Positions 40,328 through 50,576 of a stretch of DNA of 64,000 bases are shown here, in pieces. The number at the start of each line of letters is the position of its first letter. The first letter of the stretch is position 1. The stretch is from Gracilaria domingensis. Taxonomy: Eukaryota; Rhodophyta; Florideophyceae; Gracilariales; Gracilariaceae. The notes below the pieces were generated by a model, which did not search any database, was not told the origin of the DNA, and worked only from the letters and a program-made list of their open reading frames with translations. The translations under genes and the position numbers were made by a program. The stretch spans positions 114,698-178,697 of the forward strand of contig VCMS01000085.1 in NCBI GenBank assembly GCA_022539475.1, given 5' to 3'.

Positions 40328-42268
40328 CTAGTTGGGATAATATCGGGATGGGTCGTCGGCAGGGTTAAGGGCGGAGAAGATGTGGAAGAATAGTGGATGT
40401 AGGTCGTGCGCAAGACAGATCGCTCCGAAGCGCCGGCATGGCATGGCGATGGATGGCCTAGATGATCTCCCCTTTTTGAGGGCCTGAATTGGAACCATTG
40501 AGTCTCCCAAAATAGTCACCCATGAATGCTGGACTCTCCTGGACGCCAGCCATTCGAGACTCAGGTAGGCTGTTGTCGCTTCGAGAACGTTTATAGGTTC
40601 TCCTTTGTGCCACCTGTGGACGAAGGCTGTTTTCCATTGTGCAACTTGGACATAACGCTCTTTTCGTTTTCTGTGCAGGGCAGAGGGTTCTTTGTACCAT
40701 GAACGAAGCAGTTGCTCCAGTTCTAATGAGGTGGATTCATGGTACACTAGAGCACCGGCGTCGGGGGACGCATCAAAGCAAAGCACAATGGGTGCGATTT
40801 GGCTGTTCAATTGTGCGACAGAGAGCGGCAGAAGGTGCGCTAGTCTATGAAGTTCAGCTTCGGCCCGAATTTGCAGCGTTGCGGGCGGATCTTTGTACTT
40901 GCTGGTTTCGATAAACGTATATGTGTTGAGAAGAAGGGCTAGGAGCGGCCTTTTGCCAAGTGCTGCCCATGCTAGCTTTCCTGCTAGTGATTCGGCTAAG
41001 AATACGGAGAGGTTTTCATGTTTGGCAATCGCGGAAACCTTACGCTGTGTAACCAGAGTTTTTTGTGGGTCTGGGAAAGCCATCTTTTGCTGGAGATCGA
41101 TTCGCCACCCGATGAATGGAACTATAGTACTGCAAAAAGTGCCAAGCGGGGATGATTTGCTGGCCTTGATTGGAAGACCGTGAGATTGAAAACGAGAGTA
41201 GCATATCCTTTGGAAGCTGTATATCTCTCTCGGTTCCCAGTCCTTGAGAATGAAGTTTATGTCATCGATTATGTGGAGACGTATGGCGTCTCCTGGATCT
41301 TTGTAGGTAGTATTAGGTCCTCTGGAAAGTTGCAGAAGACGGGGTTCTCCGCTGCAGAATGGGTAACGTCGAAAAAGGGAGAATGCGGAGTTGATCATTG
41401 TATTTGCGATGCTATGGACGATGTGGACTGCCCATTTGTATCCCATGGGTAATGTTTGCTGGAGAGGACGAAGGAGAACTACAAACTTTGTCGGGAGCTT
41501 CATACTTCGGGAGAGTATTTGAATGAGCTCGGTGGGAACCTGAGAGAAAGGAATTGGATGCAGGGGAAATATCTTCGCCATTTCTGGAGGGAGGGGGATG
41601 TTGTGGAACATGTTCGAGATGTCGAAGAAGAAAGAGTGAAGATTACCGGTCCTCATTTGATACCAACAAGACATGTCTGGGCAGGGGAGATCTGTGTGCG
41701 AAGGGTCAGGCAGAATCTCATTTTGAAGCTTGGGCCAACTGATTAATCTGTCTCTCTGACAGTTTTTGGTGACTGCAAAAGAATACATGGTTATTGAATC
41801 CGCTAGTGATCGATAAGCAGCATCTTCTTCATCTACGACGGACCAAGTGGATCCGAATACCGATTGTTTCCGAGACCGTTCCTCGAAGGTGTGCCTCGAG
41901 CGGGCGAGGTGGAAAAAGTCCTCCCATGTGAGAATCGCTTGCTGAGTGTTGGGAAGTAGGGCAGAGCAGGATTTAAATCCGTTTGGATTCGGATGGGCAG
42001 GAAGGTCAATTCCGCTTGCGACCAGCGGGGTCAATGCTCCGCGTTCAAAATGGAGATGGTCGGCAACGGTGAGGGACTCCTTGACGATGGTGTCCCAGGA
42101 GTCTGTGTCGCAAAATTTGGAATTGAGCTGCTCGCTTTGAGGATCCAGAGCAGCATCTTTAGGGGTAAGATTAGCTTTGTCACGGTTGGAGAGGTTCTTG
42201 AGCCAGTTTTTGACTGTTGTGTACACCGAAGTGGCAGCACGCGACGAAACAGGAGATTTCTTGCACAT
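40328..42268 (-). CDS. RT and RNase H of the DIRS-like element, 646 aa
   Basis: One open frame from ATG 42268. The RT part has SFFFDISNMFHNIPLPPE (first catalytic Asp), a PMGYKWAVHIVHSI segment, and HIIDDINFIL in place of the usual YxDD; the Asp pair is kept. The RNase H part has LCFDASPDAGALV (first Asp), VLEATTAYLSLEW (Glu) and ILGDSMVPIQALKKG (Asp), and it ends ALNPADDPSRYYPN, the 'NPAD.LSR' end typical of DIRS elements. No integrase domain follows. The intact frame suggests recent activity or selection. Confidence 0.85.
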   Translation of the reverse strand: MCKKSPVSSRAATSVYTTVKNWLKNLSNRDKANLTPKDAALDPQSEQLNSKFCDTDSWDTIVKESLTVADHLHFERGALTPLVASGIDLPAHPNPNGFKSCSALLPNTQQAILTWEDFFHLARSRHTFEERSRKQSVFGSTWSVVDEEDAAYRSLADSITMYSFAVTKNCQRDRLISWPKLQNEILPDPSHTDLPCPDMSCWYQMRTGNLHSFFFDISNMFHNIPLPPEMAKIFPLHPIPFSQVPTELIQILSRSMKLPTKFVVLLRPLQQTLPMGYKWAVHIVHSIANTMINSAFSLFRRYPFCSGEPRLLQLSRGPNTTYKDPGDAIRLHIIDDINFILKDWEPREIYSFQRICYSRFQSHGLPIKASKSSPLGTFCSTIVPFIGWRIDLQQKMAFPDPQKTLVTQRKVSAIAKHENLSVFLAESLAGKLAWAALGKRPLLALLLNTYTFIETSKYKDPPATLQIRAEAELHRLAHLLPLSVAQLNSQIAPIVLCFDASPDAGALVYHESTSLELEQLLRSWYKEPSALHRKRKERYVQVAQWKTAFVHRWHKGEPINVLEATTAYLSLEWLASRRVQHSWVTILGDSMVPIQALKKGRSSRPSIAMPCRRFGAICLAHDLHPLFFHIFSALNPADDPSRYYPN

Positions 42269-42393
42269 ACTGGAGATGCTGGCTCCACCATATAGAAAGT
42301 TTAAACTCTCTGTGATTGATTGGGGGATTTTGGTCGCGGGAGGAGCAACGGCTGTGGCGAGATTGAGAGAGAAAGTACGGTGTCTGCTTTCGG

Positions 42394-43257
42394 TTAGGCG
42401 TTATGTATGTGGCCTTTTTGGTTTGTGCCTGTGCCTCGTTTGCTTGGAGATCGTTGGTTCTGGGCTTTGTTTTTGGAGGAATTGAAAGCGTTTATGGTTT
42501 TCACCTCCGTTGAGAACTGGCGTTTTAAGCGGTTTTCGATTTCTGGCAGAAGTGCGTTTGTAGACGGATAAGCTTCCAGAATGGGAATGGTTACTTTCCA
42601 CTCCTGAGCCCGCGTTGCGCTCCTGTTTCGTATGGACGACTCCACGAATAAGAGGGCGTACAATCTGCGCAGAGCTACTTCCATACATACACAAGACTCT
42701 AGAGCCTCCTGCATTGACTTGTACTGGAGCAGTGAGAGGTGGAGAATTCTTCCCAGTGTAAACGCTTCGGCTTCCGAAGCCATGAATTCGTTGTTTGCTC
42801 CGCGCGTCCACTCGATGTTGGCTACTGCGAGTTCTAGGTTTACTCTTCGTCTGAACAGAGCTTGGTGAATCTGCCCTCCGAAAATCTCGGTTACGGTCAG
42901 ATTTGGAAGGGACCATGCTTTCCCCGGGTATTCACCTAGGCCAGCAGGGCGGTTTGCAGTGTCCCTTCCGGCCCCATCAACAATGGGAACCCCTCCAATG
43001 GTAAGTTTCTGCTTCTTGCGTGGCGGGCAGGGTTGTTGGTTCTCATTTTCAAGGACCTCATCGATTCCTACACGGAAGACGACACACTGCCAGGCGGTTT
43101 GCCACGAGATATGGTGACCTCCTAGGATTGGGGAACCCGCATTGCGGTGGCACCACACCTCCTCGACAGGAAAAGAACCGGCAGACGGTACGAGACGCTT
43201 GACGAAGCTCGCGCAGGTATGGCGGCTCTTTCGTTCTTCCGAATGAACCGTGCTCAC
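42394..43257 (-). CDS. gag-like ORF1 of the DIRS-like element (5' end foreign)
   Basis: The open frame covers 287 codons, but the first ~35 (upstream of about 43140) lie in DNA that is the antisense ORF of chromovirus B, so the natural start is lost. The rest is a basic/helical protein (...PPRKKQKLTIGGVPIVDGAGRD..., ...EAFTLGRILHLSLLQYKSMQEALESCVCMEVALRRLYALLFVESSIRNRSATRAQEW...) ending in a Lys/Arg-rich tail. This fits the ORF1 (capsid) place of DIRS elements; no zinc knuckle is present. Confidence 0.55.
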   Translation of the reverse strand: MSTVHSEERKSRHTCASFVKRLVPSAGSFPVEEVWCHRNAGSPILGGHHISWQTAWQCVVFRVGIDEVLENENQQPCPPRKKQKLTIGGVPIVDGAGRDTANRPAGLGEYPGKAWSLPNLTVTEIFGGQIHQALFRRRVNLELAVANIEWTRGANNEFMASEAEAFTLGRILHLSLLQYKSMQEALESCVCMEVALRRLYALLFVESSIRNRSATRAQEWKVTIPILEAYPSTNALLPEIENRLKRQFSTEVKTINAFNSSKNKAQNQRSPSKRGTGTNQKGHIHNA

Positions 43258-44381
43258 AACCCACCAGAAATGGTACCGCCCGAGTACGGGTTCGATCTCT
43301 CCCGTTACCGAACGTACGGTGAAATCACCTATGGAGCGAATCTCGCCGCCTTCGATCCGACGAAGATTGACCCGGATGCTCCGATGGATCCGGATATGTT
43401 GCTCTTCAATCGACCGATTCTGCGAGCATAGTTCCGCTTTATGCGGCGACCTCTGGCGAGGGGACCTTCAGCGACCGCGTCCGAATTGAAAGGAAGTGGC
43501 GATCCCGGTTCGGGTTCTTCGTACCTTACACGAATTCCGAAGTCAAACGTCTGCGAAATGACGCACTACTGGGTCGTTACGTCCCAATTCCTCCGTGGTG
43601 GAGCAACCTTGAGGTTCCACCTGGTTGTTTCGCGGAGTGTCCTCCCTGCATTGCCTACGTTGGCTCCCGCATGATTGCGAATCCGAAGTCCGGTTACTGG
43701 GCCCTGATGATGTGCGAATGGGCTGCCCGCGTTGCCGCGTTCACCCTCTCAGAAGTCTACGACCAGTGCCGTATTTGGTACCTTCCCCCGAAGTTGAGGC
43801 AGCTCATCCGACAAGTGGATTTACACATCGCTCTCGGTTCCTCCACCAACGTGGATGAATTGTTGTACCTGCCCGACTTCATCGATGATATCGATTGGAG
43901 CAAGGTACCGCCCGAGAACGTTCCACCGGGTCAGCGTACGCGCTTCGATAAGTCGCCAGGTAGACGATATCCAGGGGCTGGAGACTTCTTATACTTCAAC
44001 CCTTGGGAGGGGACCGTGACCGACTTCGCGGAAGCACGCGCCTTGAAGCAAGTGCCTCGTGTCGTGCCGAGTAATCACCCTGTCCGGTTCATGTTCTCCG
44101 ACAGTTACTATGCTCGAGACAGCGGGGACGATCCGATGGTGGATAGCGAGCCAGGGAATCCTGGAGAGGGAGTGCAACCGTCACCGGTGAGTAACTTGCA
44201 GGTTATCTCAACGACGGGAGCAAGCGGGGGTAGCGCTCCACCTGGTTGGAACATCACGCCGACTGGGGCGGTTGATCTGCAGGCTGCTGCGTTGCGAAAC
44301 CAGCTCACCCAGATGGGCGTCCCGATTCCACCGGGGATGACGGATATCGGCCAGATGCTGGCGTTAGCTGCGCAGAGCTAG
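43147..44381 (+). pseudogene. antisense ORF of chromovirus B, unknown protein (5' truncated)
   Basis: Homologous to the ORF at 14475-16341. It starts inside the protein because the DIRS-like element cuts it. Positions 43200-43431 give RAHNPPEMVPPEYGFDLSRYRTYGEITYGANLAAF and RPILRA followed by TAG (Glu in A). After a shift near 43470 come FFVPYTNSEVKRLR, LLGRYVPIPPWW, GCFAECPPC, YVGSR, and, in the open frame from 43671, SGYWALMMCEWAARVAAFTLSEVYDQCRIWYLPPKLRQLIRQVDLHIALG. The rest matches A more weakly and ends in a Gly/Pro/Ala-rich tail. Unrecognised family. Confidence 0.75.
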
Positions 44382-44499
44382 CCTTCGCTTTCCCTGAACC
44401 AGGGTGGTCTCACCAATCCGGGAGGTGCCGGCCGATCGACGGCGATGTAAGAACCCCACGAGGGGAGCAACGACCTCTCGTGATCCCTATAGCTAGGCA

Positions 44500-44800
44500 A
44501 ATAGTACATATCATCATATAACCAGACTTGTGGTAAACCTGAATTGCAGTGATAGATCTTTTTTCTTCCTCTTCAACTTCCTGAACCCATCGCTATCGAT
44601 TATTCTTACTTCTTACTTCACGATTCCGTGTACTTCATACTTCATGAACTTCTGTTACTTCATTACCGTTAATTCGGTTTCTCCGATAATTGGGAATTTG
44701 CTTCTTCTCCATCCCCCAAGATTCTCTCGAAACAACGAGTAACAACAACCCCCAAATCGATCTCTCCGTAGCGCGGATACCACCGCGAACACACGTGCTC
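44500..44800. other. spacer between antisense ORF and pol of B
   Basis: Pyrimidine-rich DNA with repeated ACTTC units near 44605-44665. It corresponds in place to the palindrome array of element A and probably holds transcript ends for both strands. No coding signal. Confidence 0.5.
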
Positions 44801-44809
44801 GGTTGCGAG

Positions 44810-45043
44810 TTATCTCACCTGGGCACAGTCCAGGTATGAGGGAGGAGTTATACGCGAACGCCCGTGATAGGCGATTACCTTTGAGCGAGGTAAATGCTCA
44901 ATTGGTTCGTACGTGTCCTCTTCTGGAGGGTATCCGTACCAGCGGATTTGGTAACGAAACCTCGCATCGGGACCTGCGACATGCCGCACGATTCGATCCA
45001 CGACGTATTCTTGCGAGTGAACATCCACTTCCGGATTAACCAT
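44810..45043 (-). CDS. chromodomain of chromovirus B
   Basis: HSQEYVVDRIVRHVAGPDARFRYQIRWYGYPPEEDTYEPIEHLPRS: an intact chromodomain fold with the aromatic residues (Tyr, Trp, Tyr) and the E..P..HL ending. In chromoviruses this end of integrase binds modified histone tails and directs insertion. Here it is separated from the integrase tail by the insert at about 45050-45990. Confidence 0.85.
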   Translation of the reverse strand: MVNPEVDVHSQEYVVDRIVRHVAGPDARFRYQIRWYGYPPEEDTYEPIEHLPRSKVIAYHGRSRITPPSYLDCAQVR

Positions 45044-45049
45044 GGCTCA

Positions 45050-45990
45050 AATCAGTAACTGAGAACACCTCAAAACGTTGAGCGACTCACTTCCAGAGCG
45101 TGGAGCAACTCCGCAGTGGAGGCTTCCGCAACGCCTTAGCGCTTTGTCGGACACGCGAGCTTCGCGAACATCCGTCCCGACGGCGGTACAGTAGCTCCAC
45201 TTGGGTATTCCCAAACTTCGTATAACGAATTGCAACGGACAGTCCTCAAGCTCTTGAGTTCAACGATGTTGCGTTGGTGAACAACGATTTCGAACCAACG
45301 AACGGTGATGACGACGATAAAGCGGTACACTCGGCTTCACGAGGTTGACCGTTCTCGGAGCTTACCCACTTCAGGGACAAGCATTACGCATGGAGGCGGT
45401 TTACCCGGTCACGGGGATTGTGCACTTGAATGCCATTGGTGCGGCAAAACGCCAGGTGGGCGGTTGCATTGTCACGACGGTTGTCCGTGCACACGGAGTG
45501 CAGCGCAATATCATTGGCCTTGCATTCCGCCACGTGTGCTTGTGCAAGCGTTCCCGATTGGGGGGGCGAAGGTGCCAACTGTCCATGTGCCATGCCATCC
45601 GTTTGCGCGGGAGTCTACGCGCCGTGGCAAGCCAAAAAATCGACAATTAAATTGCGCGCGCCGTTGCAGGCGATGCGCGTGACACGCAAGGACACCGTGA
45701 GCGGTTGGCAACTCAAAAAAATTGAGATTTTTCAGAGTGCCGCACACTGCACAGCGCCGGTATTGGCCGTTTGTTCGTGAAGGCGACATGAAATCTCGAT
45801 GCAGAGGGTCCACGTCACAACCGTGCATGCGCGCAGCGCGCGTTCCTGTAGCACAGCCGGACAGTACGGCGGCGCGCCTGAGGTATATATCAGACAGGCG
45901 CACCGTGGCAACGGTATCTCTACGACGTGGATCACTTCAAATGCGTAAGACGCAAAGTGCCCAAGGGGTAACCATCATCCATGGTATCCA
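45050..45990 (-). other. insert in the pol tail of B with a Cys/His-rich ORF
   Basis: Between the acidic integrase tail and the chromodomain lies about 0.9 kb absent from A. On the minus strand it has a TATATA box near 45890 and an ORF (45903-45511) with RRCAVCGTLKNLNFF..., GVLACHAHRL and a following Cys. After a frame change (45593-45384) come two similar units, AHVAECKANDIALH and AHLAFCRTNGIQVH. Base composition and the promoter-like box resemble host DNA more than retroelement DNA. I see no terminal repeats. It could be captured host sequence or a small foreign element. Confidence 0.45.
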
Positions 45991-46966
45991 TGTTACTCTG
46001 GAGCCCACAGAGCCATCCATGCTGGATCAGATTCGATGTCTTCAAAAGTTTCACTCTCTTCCGTGTTCGACGGCGACTCCGGATCAGCGGAAACTTCTTT
46101 AACAGCTTTGTCTTACGAGGAAGCGGCGTTAGCGATGCCCGAGGCGCACGAGGAGTCCTGTCGAGACGGTGCCGGCGTCGGCGTACCTGGATTGTTAGCC
46201 AGTTGTCCGGTGTCAACAGCACTGGCTTCAGGCGCGTTTATCACTGCAGTCGTATCTTGTTCAGGAGATTCTGTCATTGGCGAACGGTTCTCGACCTGAG
46301 GGTCGGTAGTTTCACCAGTTCTGGTATCTCCGCGCGGAGCAACACCATTATTAGCCAACGTGGCATCCGTTCTATTACCTGGAGACCATGCGACGCCGGA
46401 ACATCGTTAGCGATCTGATCAGCATCGCCCTCCCCCTTTTTAGGCGAAGCCACGGGTTTTGTCAGGATCTGGGTGGGTGGGTTAGCTCGAGTAGAGTCCC
46501 TCGAAACTGCTCGAGTATCAATGGTATTATCTCGTATTTGAGAGTAACCTTCCAAAGGTAGATCAGTTAAACCTCGATCCGGGTGCGGAAGAACAGCAGG
46601 ACTCTGTGGTGCAACGTCCGTAGAAGCAAGATCCTGCTGTGTAGGATCACCTGAAGCTGTAGGGCCAGTAGACAACTCCACGTTTGGATTAGGCGCGAGC
46701 GTAACGCGGTCGCGGGACATCCGTTCATACTGGTTGTCAATGTCGAGTACGACAGTGTCGGGAGCGAATTCAACAACTTAATATGGACCGTCCGTAATCG
46801 GAGACAGCTTATGACGCCGTTCCTTTTCAAGATTATAGTGTTCTTTGCGTACGAAAACGTAGTCATCCTTACGGATTGTATGTAGCGGACGTCGAATTCG
46901 CTTATCGAAGTTACGCTTGTAGGCAAGTTGCGCTTTATCCATGGCCTTCCGGGCAGCCGGTACCAT
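45990..46966 (-). pseudogene. integrase GPY/F module and acidic tail of B
   Basis: 46966-46778 gives MDKAQLAYKRNFDKRIRRPL, RKEHYNLEKERRHKLSPITDGPY and a TAA where a residue should be. Then SRDRVTLAPNPNVELS and a long Pro/Ser/Thr/Asp-rich tail follow in changing frames. It matches the tail of A. Confidence 0.8.
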
Positions 46967-47062
46967 CTTCGTTAACCAAGACTTCCAAGCATCCCTGTAC
47001 TTCCCCGGTGACGGGTACGTCGACAGCGTCGGTTCAGCTTCGATTGCAACCGGCGGCGGTCT

Positions 47063-48526
47063 TCACGATAAAACCAACTCGAATGGTGATAACGAGGTAA
47101 CCCGATGAACCTGGGTGTTGTACGCGTAAGTAATCGCGTCGGTGTACAGGTCCCAGTTCTTGGGATGATCCGCAACATAGGATCGTAATGCGTTCAGCAT
47201 TGTTCGGTTAAACCATTCAACCTGCCCATTACTCTGTGGATGATAGGTTGTCGTGAACACGTTCTTGATATCCAAGATTCTGCAGACGTCCTGAAAGAAC
47301 TTCGCAGTGAATTGCGGTCCATTATCTGATAACAGATGAGCCGGTGGCTCGTATGAAAAGACCCAATGCGTGACGAATGCTTGCGCGACCACGCGAGCGG
47401 TGATACGCTTTAACGGAACTGTCCGTACCAGCTTTGAAAACCTGTCCGTGATAACCAGGAGAAATCGGTTACCGCGAGCAGTCTTGATCAATTCACCAAG
47501 GATATCGATAGCGATGAACTCCAAGGGAGCACGAGCTGGAAACAGCGACAACTTCTTAGAATACCGTTGAAGTCTGACGTTGTTTCGCGCGCATTCCGTA
47601 CACGAACGGCACACTGCATAGCAGTCGAACGCCATCGATGGCCAATAGAAATCTCTTCGGAGAGTCAAATAGAGTTTCCTGTCCCCAGGGTGTGCGCCTA
47701 CTTTGACGTAGTGTGAGAGATGCAACACCCGTTGTTGTAAAGAGTGAGGAACCACAATTTGTGGGTTGGATTCAACCATCCTGACAGGGAATCCCCTGTC
47801 GTTAATCAAAAAGGGTGTCTTGAATCCTCCGTTGAGTCGACCACGAATCTGGGTACAGAAGGAATCCACTTGTTGTTCACGGATTAACTCTTCTGGAGTA
47901 ATGGGCACAAATGAACCAGACAGTGGTTCAGCCGTTTCTGCGGCGAGAATATCGTCGCATACGTCATCTGTAATGTACTCGGCTCCATCCACGAGGTCTT
48001 CCATTATGAAACAGGGTATGCAGAGGTCATCGACTGGTGCTGCTTCACCAGATGTCCCGAGTCGGGAGAGCGCATCGGCCTGAGTGTTCAGGGTCCCCTT
48101 CTTGTAGCGTACATCGAAATCGAATTCCGAGAGTCGGAGGCGCGAGCGCATGAGGCGGCCCGAAGGTTCGGATATCTTCATAAGCCAATGGAGTGACGAA
48201 TGGTCCGTATGTACCACGAAGTGAGTTCCCATGAGATAGGGTCTCAACGTTGATAATGCTCAAACAACGGCAAGACACTCTTTCTCAGAGACTGAGTAAT
48301 TACGCTCGTGCACGTTCAAGGAACGAGACCAATATCCAATTGGATGTCGCTCGCCATCTTCCGAGGTTTGAAACAGTGCACAACCGACCTGGTTATTACT
48401 GGCATCACTGTCAACTTCAAACGGTAAACCCGGTTTGGGTAAAGCCAGTACAGGCGGAGACGTAACAGCGTCTACAAGAGACAAAAAGGCAGACGCTTCC
48501 GCGTCGCCAAAAGGTTCCAGTTTCAC
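47063..48526 (-). pseudogene. RNase H and integrase core of B
   Basis: Same frame as RT, after a TGA at 48533-48535. RNase H shows VDSDASNNQVGCAL, EKECLAVV (then TGA where Trp is expected, 48260), VHTDHSSL and QADALSRL. The integrase zinc-binding module follows (HLSHYVKVGAHPGDRKLYLTLRRDFYWPSM...CRSCTEC), then the core FIAIDILGEL (Asp), LLSDNGPQF (Asp) and GQVEWFNRTML (Glu). The frame closes at a TGA at 47063, inside the LVLS-RPPPV segment. All three stops look like single transitions. Confidence 0.88.
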
Positions 48527-48532
48527 TGGTTG

Positions 48533-50574
48533 TCATTTCCTGAGGAGAGCGTTGAGAGGTGCCGCAACATCTGCGAATTTCGGAACGAACCGACGGTAAA
48601 CGTTCCACAACCCGAGAAATGATCGGAGCTCCGTTTCAGTTGTCGGATGATGCGCTTCCTTCAGCGACTTAACCCTTACCTCATCGACTGAGAGCATCCC
48701 AGGACGGATGATGTGTCCCAAGTATTTCACCGAGTCAGTAAAGAACTCACACTTCTTGAGTTTAAGCGTTATACCCGCGTCTCGCAATACGCGCATTACC
48801 TCCCGCAAATGGGATAGATGCTCATCCAGACTATTGGAGAAGACAATTATGTCGTCCAAATACACCAGGCAAGTACGCCACTTGAATCTCGCTAAGAGAA
48901 TGTCGATCGTACGCTGAAAAGTTGCCGGCGCATTCGTTAGACCGAAAGGCATCCGATTAAACCGGAAAAGTCCCTGATGACAGACGAAAGCCGTTTTATC
49001 CCGGTTTTCCTTCCGTATTGGAATTTGCCAGTATCCCCAATTGGCGTCAAGGGCGGTGAACACCGAGGCACTCCCAAGTGAGTCAATGTACTCGTCCATC
49101 CGAGGGATCGGATAAACGTCTTTGACGGTCACTGCGTTCAGTCGTCTGTAGACGATACAGAATCGCCATGATCCATCCGGTTTCGGAACCAATACGACTG
49201 GTGACGCCAATGAAGACTGAGTGGGCTCAATTACACCTGCTCGCAGCATTTTCTCAACTTGAGATTTCTCTTCTTCCCGAGCGGTCGGGCCTGCCCGATA
49301 TGGGTGTTGTGAAATAGGCCATGTGCCTGGTAGAAGATCAATACGGTGTTCCATGACACCTATGGTGCCAAGGGAACCATCCCATATGGGAGTAAACTCC
49401 CTGAGCATATCCCTCAGTTTCTCCCGATGAGTTCCGGGGACATGGCTCAAGTCCAATTTCTCTAACTCCTCGACACGATCTGTCTGCTCGCATCCCGGCG
49501 GTAGCGCCTTAACCGAAGCTATCTGACGTTCGAGACCCGAATCATCTCCATTGCTTGCCGTCGCCATATCGTCTTCTTCCGAATTTTCGGATAGCTCTTC
49601 CCCCTCCTTAGGGTCTAGGACGCCAAGAACATCCGATATCGGAATCCGTGTCGGCACGAGAGCCTTAGCGTGAGGCAGAACTGAGCCCAGTACCTTGTTT
49701 TTGACTAACCACTGTGTGGTTTTGCCAAAGTTGGCGACAAGTACCTTAAAAGAGGCATCGGGTTCGATAGAAACGACACCGTTGGCAACTGCAAGTTGAC
49801 GTTGGCTGTACAACGACTCCGACGGTTGGACCACGTGCACTCCGTGTTGTTTGGATACACACGAGACCCAGCACTGGGATTCCGGTGGAATTGCAACCGA
49901 TTTCGCAACGCGAAGCTTCGTCGAAACGGGGTCCATGTTCGTTACTTCCTGAGCGGCAGGTATTGGTACCCGCTTCTGGGTTGCCCGCTTGAGCGGTTTC
50001 CGAACAATCGGGATAGTAGAGCCATCCACCATTCAACGGTTTTCGCTCGAGGGCGTATCGCTTCGACAAAGCGGTCGCAGAAATCACAACCGAGGATAAC
50101 CGGTGCTGCGAGTGAGTGGCATACAATGAAGTCCAGCTGAACGACGTAACCGCCTAACCTCACGACGAGGGGAATGTAGCCAACCGTTTTCAACGGGTTA
50201 TTGTTCGCGTCCGAAATATCCAGGGAAGGACCGGAACGAACGAGAGCCCGAAGTGCCGGGGGTACAATCGCCGAATTTCTTAAGTTAGGGGCGGCACCTG
50301 TGTCCAGGACAGACAGTTGTCGAACCATAAACTGGTTGGAAAGGCCGCGGTCGGCGTAAACCTTATAATTCCTCTTGGCCATAACCAAGACTCTATCCGG
50401 GATACGGAGATTACGGGAACGTATCCATGGACGACGCAAAACGGCGAGCTGTTTAGAGTCTGCGTCTGCAACCTGTCTCCTTGTCAGGATTCGGACTAGG
50501 GAGCGAAGCTTCGGCGCCTCGGGCGTTTTCAACTTCGGCTCAGAAGACGCCCCTCCCGTAGGAGAGACTCCCAA
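48533..50574 (-). pseudogene. protease and reverse transcriptase of B
   Basis: The pol frame begins at the gag stop in the -1 phase without an ATG. Protease: LSVLDTGAAPNL (50300), then ...ILGCDFCDRF. A frame change near 50030 leads to the linker (which contains the polypurine-like KEGEE codons at 49600) and RT: HRIDLLPGTWPISQHPYRAGP, SPVVLVPKPDGSWRFCIVYRRLNA, FTALDANWGYWQI, MPFGLTNAPATFQ, CLVYLDDIIVFS with the intact YxDD. It ends at TGA 48533. Confidence 0.88.
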
Positions 50575-50576
50575 AC

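Larger units (their letters stand above)
39200..43140 (-). mobile_element. DIRS-like tyrosine-recombinase retrotransposon
   Basis: On the minus strand the order is a gag-like ORF (to 42394), an RT/RNase H ORF (42268-40328) and a broken tyrosine recombinase (40318 to about 39200). RT followed by RNase H with no DDE integrase, plus a tyrosine recombinase downstream, defines the DIRS order. I could not find its split or inverted terminal repeats. Its right edge, about 43140, cuts into the antisense ORF of chromovirus B, so either it inserted there or a deletion joined the two. Confidence 0.75.

Noticed and set aside
44810-46720. Plus-strand ORFs over the B tail and insert
   Set aside because: Shadows of the minus-strand pol tail and of the Cys/His-rich frame.
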